Assembly (NCBI RefSeq): GCF_016901995.1
Contig: NZ_JACJLE010000006.1
Span: 1 to 64,000, forward strand
Origin: Bacteroides caecigallinarum
GTDB lineage: Bacteria > Bacteroidota > Bacteroidia > Bacteroidales > Bacteroidaceae
Direction: 5' to 3'
DNA: 64,000 nt
In this document: positions 7,801 to 17,333 of the stretch, piece by piece
Numbering within the stretch: the first letter of the stretch is position 1
Layout: each line of letters opens with the position of its first letter
Made by a program: the position numbers and the translations under genes
The notes under the pieces: model-generated
Databases searched by the model: none
Seen by the model: the letters and a program-made list of their open reading frames with translations, nothing else
Told to the model about the DNA's origin: nothing

Positions 7801-9444
7801 TTATTTAGCCTGTTCCAACTGAAGAGTCTTTGTTGGTTGGTCGCAAACTTCTGTAGGACCGAAGTACTGGATAGGACCTGGATAAACATATGCAGTTTCC
7901 TTAGCCCAAGCTTCACGCTGTGCAGCGAATGCTTTGAAAGGAGCACCGTCAAGTTTAACAAGAGCCTTCTGTATAACTGGTTTCATTTCGCCGTGACGAC
8001 GTTCCATGTTCATCATCATTGTGATAGGCACACCACCTGCAATCCATTCAGCAGCAGGAGCAGTAGTGTTACGCACTGATGACATGTAACCTGTCTTACC
8101 GCTTGCGATAAGCAATGAAGCAGTGTAACCAAGTGAGTAGCAGTAGTCAGCGTCGAAGTTAGATGGAGCAGCGCAACGTCCTTCGTAACCGAAGAAGTGG
8201 TGCTGTGCAGAGAACTTACCTGCGAACTTGCCTTCAGCCTTCCATGCAGCAAGTTTCTTGCCTACCATTTCAGAAAGAAGTTTTTCTGTTTCGATAAGTG
8301 ATACCTGTACGTTTCCGTGTGGGTCACGGTCGAGTGACAACTGACGAGCAACACCTTCTGGAAGAGAAGCATAAATAGCAGCGTTTTCAGCAGAAAGCTT
8401 GCTGATGATATATTCACGCTGTTTGTTAGGTTCGATGCTGTTGAATTCTTCTCCGTTAGCTGCAAGGAAGTCGTTAAGTTCAGCGATAAGAGCCTTCATG
8501 GCAGGGATGAACTCGATAAGACCTTCCGGGATAAGAACGATACCGAAGTTGTTTCCGGCAGCAGCACGGTTTGCAACAGCCTGTGCGATGTAAGTTACAA
8601 CATCGTCAAGTGACATGTTCTTAGCTTCAACTTCTTCAGAGATGATACAGATGTTTGGCTGAGTCTGAAGAGCACATTCAAGAGCGATGTGAGAAGCAGA
8701 ACGTCCCATCAATTTGATGAAGTGCCAGTATTTACGAGCTGAGTTACAGTCGCGTTCGATATTACCGATAACTTCTGAGTAAGTCTTACAAGCTGTATCG
8801 AAACCGAATGATGTTTCAATCATTTCGTTCTTCAAGTCACCGTCGATAGTCTTAGGACAACCGATTACCTGTACGCCATAGTTCTTAGCTGCATAATATT
8901 CAGCCAATACACAAGCGTTAGTGTTAGAGTCGTCACCACCGATGATAACCAAAGCCTTGATACCAAGTTCTTTCAAGATTTCGTAACCTTTTTCGAACTG
9001 TTCTTCTTTTTCAAGTTTTGTACGACCTGAACCGATGATATCGAAACCACCTGTGTTACGGTATTCGTCGATGATATCAGCAGTAAGTTCTTTATAGTTG
9101 TGGTCAACCAAGCCGCCAGGACCAAGGATAAATCCGTAAAGTTTGTTGTTAGGATTAAGTTTCTTGATACCGTCGAAAAGACCAGAGATAACGTTATGTC
9201 CACCAGGAGCCTGTCCACCAGACAAGATAACACCGACATTCATTTCTGCAGTGTTCTGAGCCTGTCCTTCTACGAACTGGATCAAAGGCATTCCGTAAGT
9301 GTTAGGGAACAACTTTTTGATAGCTTCCTGATCGGCTACAGACTGAGTAGCTTCACCTTCCTTCACTGCAACCGCACCTGTCAGGGCTTTTGGTAATTTT
9401 GGCTGATAAGCAGCTCTAGCAATTTGTAATGCACTTTTTGTCAT
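7801..9444 (-). CDS. pfp: diphosphate-fructose-6-phosphate 1-phosphotransferase
   Basis: A 547-residue cytoplasmic enzyme of the long PPi-dependent phosphofructokinase group. It reversibly phosphorylates fructose-6-phosphate with pyrophosphate in glycolysis and gluconeogenesis. Visible motifs: [14 protein letters not shown] near the N-terminus, [11 protein letters not shown] (the second Asp of GGDD is typical of PPi use over ATP), PKTIDGDL with the proton-acceptor Asp, and [14 protein letters not shown]. Length matches plant beta-subunit-like and Bacteroides Pfp proteins. It is monocistronic: a strong terminator follows, and upstream lies a divergent region with 22-bp repeats. Codon use is that of a highly expressed gene. 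Confidence 0.95.
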   Translation of the reverse strand: MTKSALQIARAAYQPKLPKALTGAVAVKEGEATQSVADQEAIKKLFPNTYGMPLIQFVEGQAQNTAEMNVGVILSGGQAPGGHNVISGLFDGIKKLNPNNKLYGFILGPGGLVDHNYKELTADIIDEYRNTGGFDIIGSGRTKLEKEEQFEKGYEILKELGIKALVIIGGDDSNTNACVLAEYYAAKNYGVQVIGCPKTIDGDLKNEMIETSFGFDTACKTYSEVIGNIERDCNSARKYWHFIKLMGRSASHIALECALQTQPNICIISEEVEAKNMSLDDVVTYIAQAVANRAAAGNNFGIVLIPEGLIEFIPAMKALIAELNDFLAANGEEFNSIEPNKQREYIISKLSAENAAIYASLPEGVARQLSLDRDPHGNVQVSLIETEKLLSEMVGKKLAAWKAEGKFAGKFSAQHHFFGYEGRCAAPSNFDADYCYSLGYTASLLIASGKTGYMSSVRNTTAPAAEWIAGGVPITMMMNMERRHGEMKPVIQKALVKLDGAPFKAFAAQREAWAKETAYVYPGPIQYFGPTEVCDQPTKTLQLEQAK

Positions 9445-9492
9445 AATTTCAAAATTTATTTATATAAGGTGTATATTATTTTATCCTTCTAT

Positions 9493-9574
9493 ACGTTTTA
9501 AAAAAACGCCTTGTCGTTTTAGTCAAAACGACCTGTTGTTTTAGTCAAAACGTGCGGACGTTTTATTTTTAATG
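9493..9574. repeat. 22-bp-period tandem imperfect palindromes
   Basis: Units begin at 9493, 9515, 9537 and 9559, exactly 22 bp apart. Each has a 16-bp dyad of the form CGTTTTAGTCAAAACG and a six-base spacer (ccttgt, acctgt, tgcgga). The array lies between the divergent pfp and the 9744 gene. The same architecture recurs at 41998-42101. Confidence 0.8.
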
Positions 9575-9743
9575 CTTTTTCAACGTTCCGTGCAAATTTC
9601 GCCTTTTTTTCGGAAATACGAAAATGACGGATAAAAAAAATACACCATAGGAATAATATTTGACAAAAAGAGGTAGATATTCCAACAAAAACATTATCTT
9701 TACGACAAAATATTTTTTATTAATCAATTAAAATCATAGAATT

Positions 9744-10010
9744 ATGGCTAGTAGAAGAGACTTGAAAAAACATGTGAACTATATTTCTGAAGTAACTGTT
9801 GGTATGTGTATTATAGAAGGCATGAACGCCGAAAGTGAAAGACGTGAAGCTATCGCAAACCTTGTAGAAAAGACACTAAACCTCCGTTCAGATATAATAA
9901 GCCGAATCAGCCATACTGAACCAGGAAATGTAAAAGGTTTCTACAAAAAACTGAAATCGGATTTCAATACACAGATTGAAGAAGTGTTCAACAAGCTGAA
10001 CGAAAAATAA
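9744..10010 (+). CDS. small conserved-looking hypothetical protein
   Basis: An 88-residue soluble protein, helical by eye, with no signal or membrane segment. It begins MASRRDLKKHVNYISE and ends in a charged amphipathic helix (FYKKLKSDFNTQIEEVFNKLNEK). I do not recognise a named domain. It is 17 bases upstream of an acyltransferase gene with a GGAGG site in the gap, so the two are very likely one transcript. The start is supported by the AT-rich leader and the absence of any in-frame upstream start. An association with lipid or envelope metabolism is inferred only from the neighbour. Confidence 0.75.
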   Translation: MASRRDLKKHVNYISEVTVGMCIIEGMNAESERREAIANLVEKTLNLRSDIISRISHTEPGNVKGFYKKLKSDFNTQIEEVFNKLNEK

Positions 10011-10027
10011 TCCACTGACAGGAGGAA

Positions 10028-10582
10028 ATGAAGAAAGCGCTTTTCAGTTTTATTTACTTCAAACTATTGGGATGGAAGGCTGAAGTCAATGTTCCCGATT
10101 ACGACAAATGTATAATCTGTGCTGCCCCACACACCACCAACTGGGACCTGATAATAGGAAAACTGTTCATCGGTGCAATAGGTCGCGAATCTGGTTTTCT
10201 GATGAAGAAAGAATGGTTTTTCTTCCCGCTGGGATACCTGTTCAGATGGATGGGCGGAATACCGGTAAACAGGAACAAACGGACTTCACTGGTTGAACAG
10301 ACTGTGGAACTGATAAAGAAAAGTCCGAAATTCCATTTGGCAATAACTCCGGAAGGTACACGTTCGGCAAACCCTAATTGGAAAAAAGGTTTTTATTTTA
10401 TAGCAAGCGGCGCAAATATACCTATTGTACTTATAGGTATAGATTATCAGAAAAAGTGCATTTATGCCAACAAAGCTATCATGCCTACAGGCGATATAGA
10501 TAAAGATATGCGCGAAATAAAACTCTACTTCAAGGATTTCAAGGGAAAACATCCTGAGAAGTTCAATATAGGAGAGGTTTAA
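10028..10582 (+). CDS. PlsC-like 1-acylglycerol-3-phosphate acyltransferase
   Basis: A 184-residue membrane-associated acyltransferase of the PlsC/LPLAT superfamily, short compared with typical PlsC (about 240). Motif I is HTTNWD at about residues 36-41 (the HX4D catalytic pair). Motif II-like sequence follows (KKEWFFFPLGYLFRWMGGIPVNR), then motif III EGTRS near residue 117. It would transfer an acyl chain to a lysophospholipid or related acceptor. Bacteroidetes carry several such paralogues, so the acceptor is uncertain. It is preceded by an AGGAGG ribosome site and followed directly by a strong bidirectional terminator. Confidence 0.85.
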   Translation: MKKALFSFIYFKLLGWKAEVNVPDYDKCIICAAPHTTNWDLIIGKLFIGAIGRESGFLMKKEWFFFPLGYLFRWMGGIPVNRNKRTSLVEQTVELIKKSPKFHLAITPEGTRSANPNWKKGFYFIASGANIPIVLIGIDYQKKCIYANKAIMPTGDIDKDMREIKLYFKDFKGKHPEKFNIGEV

Positions 10583-10630
10583 AAACAAAAACGGCTGTAA
10601 ATCAAATAATTTACAGCCGTTTTTGTTTTT
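10581..10630. terminator. bidirectional terminator
   Basis: AAAAACAAAAACGGCTGTAAA pairs perfectly with its complement ending at 10630 around an eight-base loop. It has A-runs and T-runs on opposite sides and so serves the acyltransferase gene on plus and the TPR-regulator gene on minus. Confidence 0.9.
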
Positions 10631-10653
10631 AAACTGAAACTTGAGCAAATATC

Positions 10654-12216
10654 CTAGAAATCAATAATAAACTCATCGAAGCTGGTATTCTCTATTCCTA
10701 TTTTCTCTTTCAGCCTCATCTTGCGTCGGGATATGCTGGCCTTTGCAATGTGATATATTTCTGAAAGCATTGACATGGAAAGCTCCATCTTAACCAGACA
10801 GCAGAAACGTATGTCATCGTCAGTAAGTTGCGGACAAAGCTTCTTCAATCTCTCCGTGAACATATCGAAACAAGCATCTGCATTGCCTATTATTATATTC
10901 CAGTCATCATCCGAAAGGTGTAGGGAACCTTGTGCATTCTGTCTCCTCATTATCACCGGAAGAGTGATATTGTTAAGCTGCTTGTAATAATCAATATTCT
11001 TGTTAAGCTTTTCTATCTCTTTCTGTTTCAGTTCTTCCTGCTTGCGCGCAAGCGATATTTCCATATCTCTGCGTTTTATGGTTTCTTCCATTTTCAGACA
11101 TGTTTCTTCCCTCAGGCGTTCAGTTAGTTTACGCTTATTGGAACGGTAATAATGGAGCAATATGGATAAGAACATAATAAGAAGTAATGCGGCAAGTACA
11201 AAGTTGGAAAACATCAACTGGCTTGATGCAGCTTGCATCTCAGCCTTGTTGGCACGTTTTTTCTGTATGTTATATTCATGTAATCCGTGCATCTTTTCCA
11301 TAAATTCATCACGCCTGTCCTCTATCAGAGAATCAAGAGTTGCAGTATATTTCTTAAGAAAATCATAAGCTTGCGGAAGTTTTCCCAAACCGTCATACAT
11401 TTCAGCCATAGCCTTGTACGATTTAATACGTGCAGGCATATCTACACTATACATGTTGGGGATTATATAATGCAATGCAGAATCAGAGTTCCCGTTCAAG
11501 GTGTATGCCAACCCTTTTAACATGAGCAGTTCACTCTTCAACTGGGGAACCGGCCCCAGTTCCAGACCTTTGTCGGCAAAATACACTACGCTGTCAGAAT
11601 TACCCGAAGCCATATATGCCTCCGACAAATGTTTATATATATCCGACTTAGTATTATCGTTTTTATCATATAAATATGCCAATGCCTTCCTTAAAGTGGA
11701 ATATACCTTCGGCATGTCTTTTTTATTCAGATAATATAATGCCTTTTCATGTAGAAAATCTATGTTTGCCGATGAATCGTGCAGTGACTTCAACAAGCGT
11801 TCAGCTGAATTTATGTACGACTTTTCCATGTCGTGCCTCATCTTGAAACGGTATATTTTCGCCAGTTCCAGATTGACCTTAAAATGAAGCATACTGTCCG
11901 AACCGGCATACTCACCCGCCATGACATAGCTGTCTATCGCCCTTAGAAGATAAAAATTCTTATGCTGAATTCTGGCCTGATAAAAATAAGCAGTAGCAAG
12001 ACATGAATCCATCTCCTCGCGCGAAAACACCTTGACCGAGAAATTCAATATAGAATCATTCTTTGGGAAACTGTCTTTATCGCACATGTCTTTCACCATT
12101 GACAAAACATTTACCGCACGTTTCACATCGGCATCGTCACGACGCGAACAGGAAGACATGATAAAGACAAAAAGAAAAGAATATATCAGATATCTGAAAA
12201 AACTGTATAAAGACAT
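10654..12216 (-). CDS. TPR inner-membrane regulator with C-terminal HTH
   Basis: A 520-residue protein. The N-terminus looks like a lipoprotein signal (FLFVFIMSSCSRR, lipobox MSSC at about 20-23), then TPR-like helical repeats fill about residues 60-300. A transmembrane helix (SNFVLAALLLIMFLSILLHY) lies around 335-355, then a coiled coil, and a C-terminal helix-turn-helix region (LTDDDIRFCCLVKMELSMSMLSEIYHIAKASISRRKMRLKEK). This layout is common in Bacteroidetes as a one-piece membrane sensor-regulator. The target genes are unknown. It shares its architecture with the PUL-linked protein at 42370. The combination of lipobox and internal helix makes topology uncertain. Confidence 0.75.
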   Translation of the reverse strand: MSLYSFFRYLIYSFLFVFIMSSCSRRDDADVKRAVNVLSMVKDMCDKDSFPKNDSILNFSVKVFSREEMDSCLATAYFYQARIQHKNFYLLRAIDSYVMAGEYAGSDSMLHFKVNLELAKIYRFKMRHDMEKSYINSAERLLKSLHDSSANIDFLHEKALYYLNKKDMPKVYSTLRKALAYLYDKNDNTKSDIYKHLSEAYMASGNSDSVVYFADKGLELGPVPQLKSELLMLKGLAYTLNGNSDSALHYIIPNMYSVDMPARIKSYKAMAEMYDGLGKLPQAYDFLKKYTATLDSLIEDRRDEFMEKMHGLHEYNIQKKRANKAEMQAASSQLMFSNFVLAALLLIMFLSILLHYYRSNKRKLTERLREETCLKMEETIKRRDMEISLARKQEELKQKEIEKLNKNIDYYKQLNNITLPVIMRRQNAQGSLHLSDDDWNIIIGNADACFDMFTERLKKLCPQLTDDDIRFCCLVKMELSMSMLSEIYHIAKASISRRKMRLKEKIGIENTSFDEFIIDF

Positions 12217-12337
12217 AAAATCAGGATAAGGTTAATATTATTACGAAGATACAAAACCGTATTAATATCTAAATAATATACAGTCTTTTCAGATATATTT
12301 TTTTAGTCTTTTAAGTGTTATATACATGAATAAACTA

Positions 12338-14590
12338 TCAATCCTCGAATAATGAATCGAGAGCGGACTCCTCTCCCACTACCCATACTATGTCACCCTC
12401 CTGCAATTCTGCATCAACATCAGGCTGACGCAACGACATATCGTCGGAAGACTCAACTCCTACCACAAGACAGTGATACTTGTTTCTTATTCCACTCTCA
12501 CGTATTGTCTTACCTACAAATTTTGAATTTTCTGTAACAACAAACTGCTTGAGAAGCATCTCTTTCTTTTCAAAGTCATCATCCACACAGCCTTCAGAGA
12601 TAGCTTCCGCATGTTCGGCGAATGCCGACAACTGCGAGTCGGAACCTATAACCTGGATAGTGTCACCGGGGAAAATCCTTGTCTGCCCGCCCGGAATATT
12701 GATTCTGTGTGTACCACGTATGATTGATGCCACATGAACTCCAAACCTTTTTCCCAGGTTCAGTTCCATCAGCGTCAGACCTGCCCACAACGAATCTGCC
12801 GAAATCTTTATGTCTGTCAGGTGTATATCCCTGTCAAGCAATCGTCCTGCGTACTCCGGTTTCTTGCTTCCCCTATAAACCATAAACATATCCTTCGACC
12901 TCATATTCTGGACGAAAGTCCTCTCCATCAAAATTGACTGTTTCTTCAGGAAACGGGAGAATATCATGGTAAGCACAACTACAATTGCCACTCCGACAAC
13001 TATAGCCACGGAAGCCTGGAATATATGGTTAATCACATAAATCACGAATATCACACCTATCACTATTCTGAGTATCACCACAGATATCAGAGGAGCATGA
13101 TTGAACCTGCTGTCTTTCCACAAAGCCTTGAACTCGATGGAGTGGTTCTTCTTCATAATCATGGCACGCAGGAAAGGCGATATAAGAATTATCGTTATGG
13201 CCGCGCCTGCCCAACGTCCCCATTTGTCTCCCATAGTTTCAACAAGCAAAGGAAGAATAAAGCTGAAAGATATAAAAATGGCCGTAATAGTCAGTACAGA
13301 ATATATCACAGTAATCCTGATTATGGCATAAATCAACGATTTCCAGTTACTCTGATAATTGGCCGGCTGGGTGGAGCCCGAGTATCTTTCTATCATGTTT
13401 CTCCATTTAGGAGGCATACGTTTATCTACAAAGTTATATGCCGGAACAGAAAGACGGATCATATAAGGTGTAAGGAACGTGGTTATTACAGACACCGCAA
13501 CGACTATCGGATACAGAAAATCGCTGGTCACGTTCAGACTTACACCAAGCGACGCTATGATAAACGCGAACTCACCTATCTGTGTCAGACTGAAACCGCA
13601 CTGCATGGAGGTCTTGAGCGACTGCCCGGAAAGCAGCACACCGCCTGTACCGAATATGGTCTGTCCTAGTAGGATTGCCACTATTATGGCTACAATAGGC
13701 CATATATACTCAACTATCAGATTAGGATCGACCATCATACCCACAGACACGAAGAATATGGCACCGAACAAGTCCTTTACAGGGGCAACCAGCTTTTCTA
13801 TACGTTCCGAATCGAGTGTCTCGGCAAGTATGGAACCCATAATGAAAGCTCCGAATGCCGGAGAGAATCCCACCTTGGCAGCCAGGACCACCATTCCGAA
13901 ACACATGCCCAAGGAGAATATCAGAAGTGTCTCGTCACTCATCAGCTTACGCGAGCGCTTGAGGAATGTAGGAATGAGATACATGCCGACCACGAACCAC
14001 AAGATAAGGAAGAACACCAGTTTCAGGATACTACCTACCATCTCCATTCCTTCGAAATTCTTGCTCACAGCCATTGTGGAAAGCATAACCATAAGTACGA
14101 TGGCAAGAATATCTTCAATAATAAGAATACTCAACACAAGTCCTGTGAATTTCTGCTGCCTGATGCCCAAATCATCAAATGCTTTATATATAATGGTGGT
14201 AGATGACATGGCAAGCATACCTCCAAGATAGATACAGTCCATCTGCTTCCATCCGAAGGTCCAACCTACGAATATTCCCACCGCTATCATACACAAGATA
14301 ATGGTGCATGCCGAAATAACTGCCGCCCCCCCGACTTTCATCAGTTTCTTGAAACTGAAATCAAGACCAAGGGCAAACAAAAGGAATATCACACCTATAT
14401 CCGACCAGGTCTTTATACTGTCGGCATCAGTTACGGAAGGAGTAAAAGTGAAATGCGGACTGGCCAAAAATCCGGCAACTATATACCCCAGCACCAATGG
14501 CTGTTTCAGTTTCTTGAACACAAGAGTCATTATACCGGCACATATCAATATCAGGGCCAAATCGCTTATTAAAGGAGCCAAATGAGACAT
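12338..14590 (-). CDS. CPA2 cation:proton antiporter with RCK_C domains
   Basis: A 750-residue inner-membrane protein of the KefB/monovalent cation:proton antiporter-2 type. The first about 390 residues form the Na/H exchanger fold (about 12 helices; GYIVAGFLASPH, LGLDFSFKKL, GFSPAFGAFIMGSILAE). A second hydrophobic block at about 430-560 adds further helices. Two TrkA-C (RCK_C) ligand-binding modules follow at about 585-660 (GLTLMELNLGKRFGVHVASI) and 675-750 (GKTIRESGIRNKYHCLVVGV). It probably exchanges K+ or Na+ for H+ under nucleotide control. No RCK_N (Rossmann) domain is seen between the channel and the C modules, unlike KefB/KefC. Confidence 0.85.
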   Translation of the reverse strand: MSHLAPLISDLALILICAGIMTLVFKKLKQPLVLGYIVAGFLASPHFTFTPSVTDADSIKTWSDIGVIFLLFALGLDFSFKKLMKVGGAAVISACTIILCMIAVGIFVGWTFGWKQMDCIYLGGMLAMSSTTIIYKAFDDLGIRQQKFTGLVLSILIIEDILAIVLMVMLSTMAVSKNFEGMEMVGSILKLVFFLILWFVVGMYLIPTFLKRSRKLMSDETLLIFSLGMCFGMVVLAAKVGFSPAFGAFIMGSILAETLDSERIEKLVAPVKDLFGAIFFVSVGMMVDPNLIVEYIWPIVAIIVAILLGQTIFGTGGVLLSGQSLKTSMQCGFSLTQIGEFAFIIASLGVSLNVTSDFLYPIVVAVSVITTFLTPYMIRLSVPAYNFVDKRMPPKWRNMIERYSGSTQPANYQSNWKSLIYAIIRITVIYSVLTITAIFISFSFILPLLVETMGDKWGRWAGAAITIILISPFLRAMIMKKNHSIEFKALWKDSRFNHAPLISVVILRIVIGVIFVIYVINHIFQASVAIVVGVAIVVVLTMIFSRFLKKQSILMERTFVQNMRSKDMFMVYRGSKKPEYAGRLLDRDIHLTDIKISADSLWAGLTLMELNLGKRFGVHVASIIRGTHRINIPGGQTRIFPGDTIQVIGSDSQLSAFAEHAEAISEGCVDDDFEKKEMLLKQFVVTENSKFVGKTIRESGIRNKYHCLVVGVESSDDMSLRQPDVDAELQEGDIVWVVGEESALDSLFED

Positions 14591-14643
14591 AATCGTTATA
14601 AATAGTTATTACAACCGCAAAATTACTAAATAAAATAATAGCA

Positions 14644-14685
14644 AAAGCGGAAGTCTATGTAAAATATCACATAAACTTCCGCTTT
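14644..14685 (-). terminator. terminator of gcvT
   Basis: AAAGCGGAAGT (14644-14654) pairs with ACTTCCGCTTT (14675-14685), and the inner TATGT/ACATA extends the stem. On the minus strand it is followed by TTTTGCTATTATTTTATTT, consistent with a terminator for gcvT. Confidence 0.75.
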
Positions 14686-14708
14686 ATAATATCAAAAAGA
14701 CAATATTT

Positions 14709-15794
14709 TTATTTTCTGAAAGGCGGTTTTACCACTATGGCTTTAAGTTTTCTGCCACGATTGTCCAGACATATTTCTGTTCCCGGCTTGGAAAATTCAG
14801 TTTTGACATATCCCATGCCTATACCTATCTTACGTGTTGGCGACATTGTTCCCGATGTAACATTACCGATAACGTTTCCATCAATATCTGTAAGAGGATA
14901 GCCGTGTCTCGGAATACCTCTATCAATCATCTCAAAACCAACAAGCTTGCGTGAAACACCTTCTGCCTTTTGCTTCTCCAGTGCAGCACGGTTTGTAAAG
15001 TTCTTTCCATCAACAAACTTTGTTATCCATCCCAGCCCTGCTTCTATAGGCGAAGTCGTATCGTCTATATCGTTACCATACAGACAAAATCCCATTTCTA
15101 GTCGTAAAGTATCGCGAGCTCCCAGGCCAATTGGTTTGATGCCGAACTCCTCGCCTGCCTCGAACACTGCATTCCAGATTTTCTCTGCATCCTGCGGATA
15201 GAAATATAGTTCGAAACCTCCCGCACCGGTATATCCTGTGTTGGATATAATGACATTTTTCACTCCGGCAAGTTCGCCGACCTTAAAAGTATAATAAGGA
15301 ATATCAGCCAGAACAATATCTGTTAGCTTCTGCAATGTATCAATGGCTTTAGGTCCCTGTATGGCGAGCTGTCCGATATTGTCGGACGAATTTTCCAGTT
15401 CTGCACCGACTGTGTTATGCGAAACGCACCAGTTCCAGTCCTTTTCTATATTTGCCGCATTCACCACAAGCATATATTTGTCGGGCTCGTAGGCATAAAC
15501 CAATAGGTCATCTACTATTCCGCCATCTTCATTAGGGAAACATGTATATTGAATTTTTCCCGGAGTAAGTACTGCAGCATTATTCGAAGTAACCTGCTGA
15601 ATGAATTCAAGCGCAGATGGTCCCTTTACCCAGAATTCTCCCATATGCGAAACATCAAAGACTCCCACACCCTGACACACCGTCAGGTGTTCTTCGATAA
15701 TTCCTGAATATTCAATCGGCATATTGTAACCTGCGAATTCATGCATCTTAGCTCCAAGAGCTATATGCTTCTCTGTAAATGGAGTAGTTTTCAT
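14709..15794 (-). CDS. gcvT: glycine cleavage system aminomethyltransferase (T protein)
   Basis: A 361-residue cytoplasmic enzyme that transfers the methylene group from aminomethyl-lipoyl H protein to tetrahydrofolate, releasing ammonia. Motifs: [14 protein letters not shown] in the N-terminal folate domain, [14 protein letters not shown] in the middle, [21 protein letters not shown] (substrate-binding Arg) and the C-terminal [21 protein letters not shown]. Length is typical. No other gcv genes are in the window. It follows pepT on the same strand across a 106-base repeat-rich gap, so co-transcription is possible. Confidence 0.95.
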   Translation of the reverse strand: MKTTPFTEKHIALGAKMHEFAGYNMPIEYSGIIEEHLTVCQGVGVFDVSHMGEFWVKGPSALEFIQQVTSNNAAVLTPGKIQYTCFPNEDGGIVDDLLVYAYEPDKYMLVVNAANIEKDWNWCVSHNTVGAELENSSDNIGQLAIQGPKAIDTLQKLTDIVLADIPYYTFKVGELAGVKNVIISNTGYTGAGGFELYFYPQDAEKIWNAVFEAGEEFGIKPIGLGARDTLRLEMGFCLYGNDIDDTTSPIEAGLGWITKFVDGKNFTNRAALEKQKAEGVSRKLVGFEMIDRGIPRHGYPLTDIDGNVIGNVTSGTMSPTRKIGIGMGYVKTEFSKPGTEICLDNRGRKLKAIVVKPPFRK

Positions 15795-15808
15795 AAGTAT
15801 AAGTTTAA

Positions 15809-15890
15809 AGTTTGTGAGTTTATTAGTTTATGAGATTATAAGTTTATAAGTTTGTTATTACCAACTTAAAAACTTACAAACTCACAAACT
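15809..15890. repeat. AGTTTGTGAGTTT inverted repeat tract
   Basis: AGTTTGTGAGTTT (15809-15821) is a perfect inverted copy of AAACTCACAAACT (15878-15890). Between them lie variations on AGTTTATGAG and AGTTTATAAG. It fills the gap between pepT and gcvT, and related AGTTTTTGAG sequence is at 22396-22420. Confidence 0.7.
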
Positions 15891-15900
15891 ATTACAATAA

Positions 15901-17127
15901 TCAATATCTGTTTGCTGTCAGTTCCGCAATTTTCACTATTACCTTTACAGCCTTTTCTATAGACTGAACAGGAACAAACTCGTATCTTCCGTGGAAATTC
16001 AATCCACCGGCAAAGATATTAGGACAAGGCAGTCCCTTGAACGACAGCTGTGCACCGTCAGTACCCCCACGTATAGCCTTAACTTTAGGCTCTACTCCGG
16101 CTTCTTTCATCGCACCGAATGCAATGTCAATGATATGCATCAACGGTTCTACTTCCTGACGCATGTTGTAATACTGGTCTTTAAGTTCTACAGCTACAAT
16201 TTCACTACCATATTTGGCGTTGATCCTGCTTGCACAATCGACAACAAAAGCTTTTCTGCTTTCAAATTTTTCCCTGTCATGATCGCGGATGATATATGAA
16301 AGCTCCGACTGTTCCACTTCACCTTTCATGCCTACCAGGTGATAGAAACCTTCGTAACCTTCGGTTGTGGCCGGAGTCTCATCAGCCGGTAGCATAGACA
16401 TAAACTCATTTGCCACAAGCATTGAATTTATCATCTTGTTTTTCGCATAACCCGGATGAACATTTCTTCCTTTTATCACTATTTTTGCGGCTGCGGCATT
16501 GAAATTCTCAAATTCAAGTTCGCCCACTTCGCCTCCGTCCATTGTATAGGCCCATTTGGCACCGAACTTCTGTACATCGAATTTATGTGCTCCCAAACCG
16601 ATTTCCTCATCAGGGTTGAAACCTATTCTGATTTTTCCATGCTTGATTTCGGGATGTTCTTTCAGATATGCCATAGCAGAAACTATCTCGGCGATACCAG
16701 CCTTGTCGTCGGCACCAAGAAGAGTATGACCATCGGTCACAATAAGGTCTTCACCCTTATGGTCAAGCAATTCAGGGAACTGCGAAGGGGAAAGAACAAT
16801 ATTTTCCTTATTGCATAATACTATATCAGTTCCGTCATAATTCTCTACTATACGAGGTTTGACGTTAGCACCGCTCATATCAGGACTTGTATCCATGTGG
16901 GCGATAAATCCTACCACCGGAATAGGTCTGTCTATATTTGCCGGCAAGGTGGCAAACAAATATCCGTTTTCATCAAGGGATATTTCTTCAAGTCCAAGTT
17001 CCTGAAGTTCCTGCTGCAGATATTTTGCAAAAACCATCTGCTTTGCAGTGCTTGGAGTAACGCCTGTATTCTCGTCCGACTGGGTATCAAAAGTCACATA
17101 CTTTAAAAATCTGTCTATTACTGTCAT
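15901..17127 (-). CDS. pepT: peptidase T (tripeptide aminopeptidase)
   Basis: A 408-residue cytoplasmic dinuclear-zinc exopeptidase of the M20 family that removes N-terminal residues from tripeptides. The zinc ligands and catalytic residues are in place: [14 protein letters not shown] (His plus Asp), [15 protein letters not shown] (bridging Asp), [14 protein letters not shown] (general-base Glu and ligand Glu), [20 protein letters not shown] and the C-terminal [13 protein letters not shown] His. Length is identical to typical PepT. Product peptides would feed amino acid pools; the nearby POT transporter could supply substrates, though it is 10 kb away. Confidence 0.96.
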   Translation of the reverse strand: MTVIDRFLKYVTFDTQSDENTGVTPSTAKQMVFAKYLQQELQELGLEEISLDENGYLFATLPANIDRPIPVVGFIAHMDTSPDMSGANVKPRIVENYDGTDIVLCNKENIVLSPSQFPELLDHKGEDLIVTDGHTLLGADDKAGIAEIVSAMAYLKEHPEIKHGKIRIGFNPDEEIGLGAHKFDVQKFGAKWAYTMDGGEVGELEFENFNAAAAKIVIKGRNVHPGYAKNKMINSMLVANEFMSMLPADETPATTEGYEGFYHLVGMKGEVEQSELSYIIRDHDREKFESRKAFVVDCASRINAKYGSEIVAVELKDQYYNMRQEVEPLMHIIDIAFGAMKEAGVEPKVKAIRGGTDGAQLSFKGLPCPNIFAGGLNFHGRYEFVPVQSIEKAVKVIVKIAELTANRY

Positions 17128-17303
17128 GTTTTTTATATGTTAAATTATTGATTGATGTAAAGTTAAATAAATGGTTTCTAATAACAAAACTACATATCCT
17201 TTTTTTGGTAATTTTTCATACTCGGAAACTCATTTAAAAAGAAATACATCATAAAAACCAAAAAGTATTATCAAAAGAACATCAAACTATTGAGTAAGTT
17301 TCG

Positions 17304-17311
17304 TAATTTTG
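17304..17311 (+). promoter_or_regulatory. -7 element (TAATTTTG) before the barrel gene
   Basis: TAATTTTG fits the Bacteroides TAnnTTTG -7 box and lies 22 bases before the ATG at 17334. No good TTTG -33 box is seen at the usual distance. Confidence 0.45.
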
Positions 17312-17333
17312 CACCAAAATACATACAGACAGA

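Noticed and set aside
9493-9574. CRISPR-like array
   Set aside because: The six-base spacers are far too short and the repeats are imperfect dyads.
13025-13669. 214-codon plus-strand frame
   Set aside because: Antisense shadow of the antiporter gene with no signal, motif or ribosome site.
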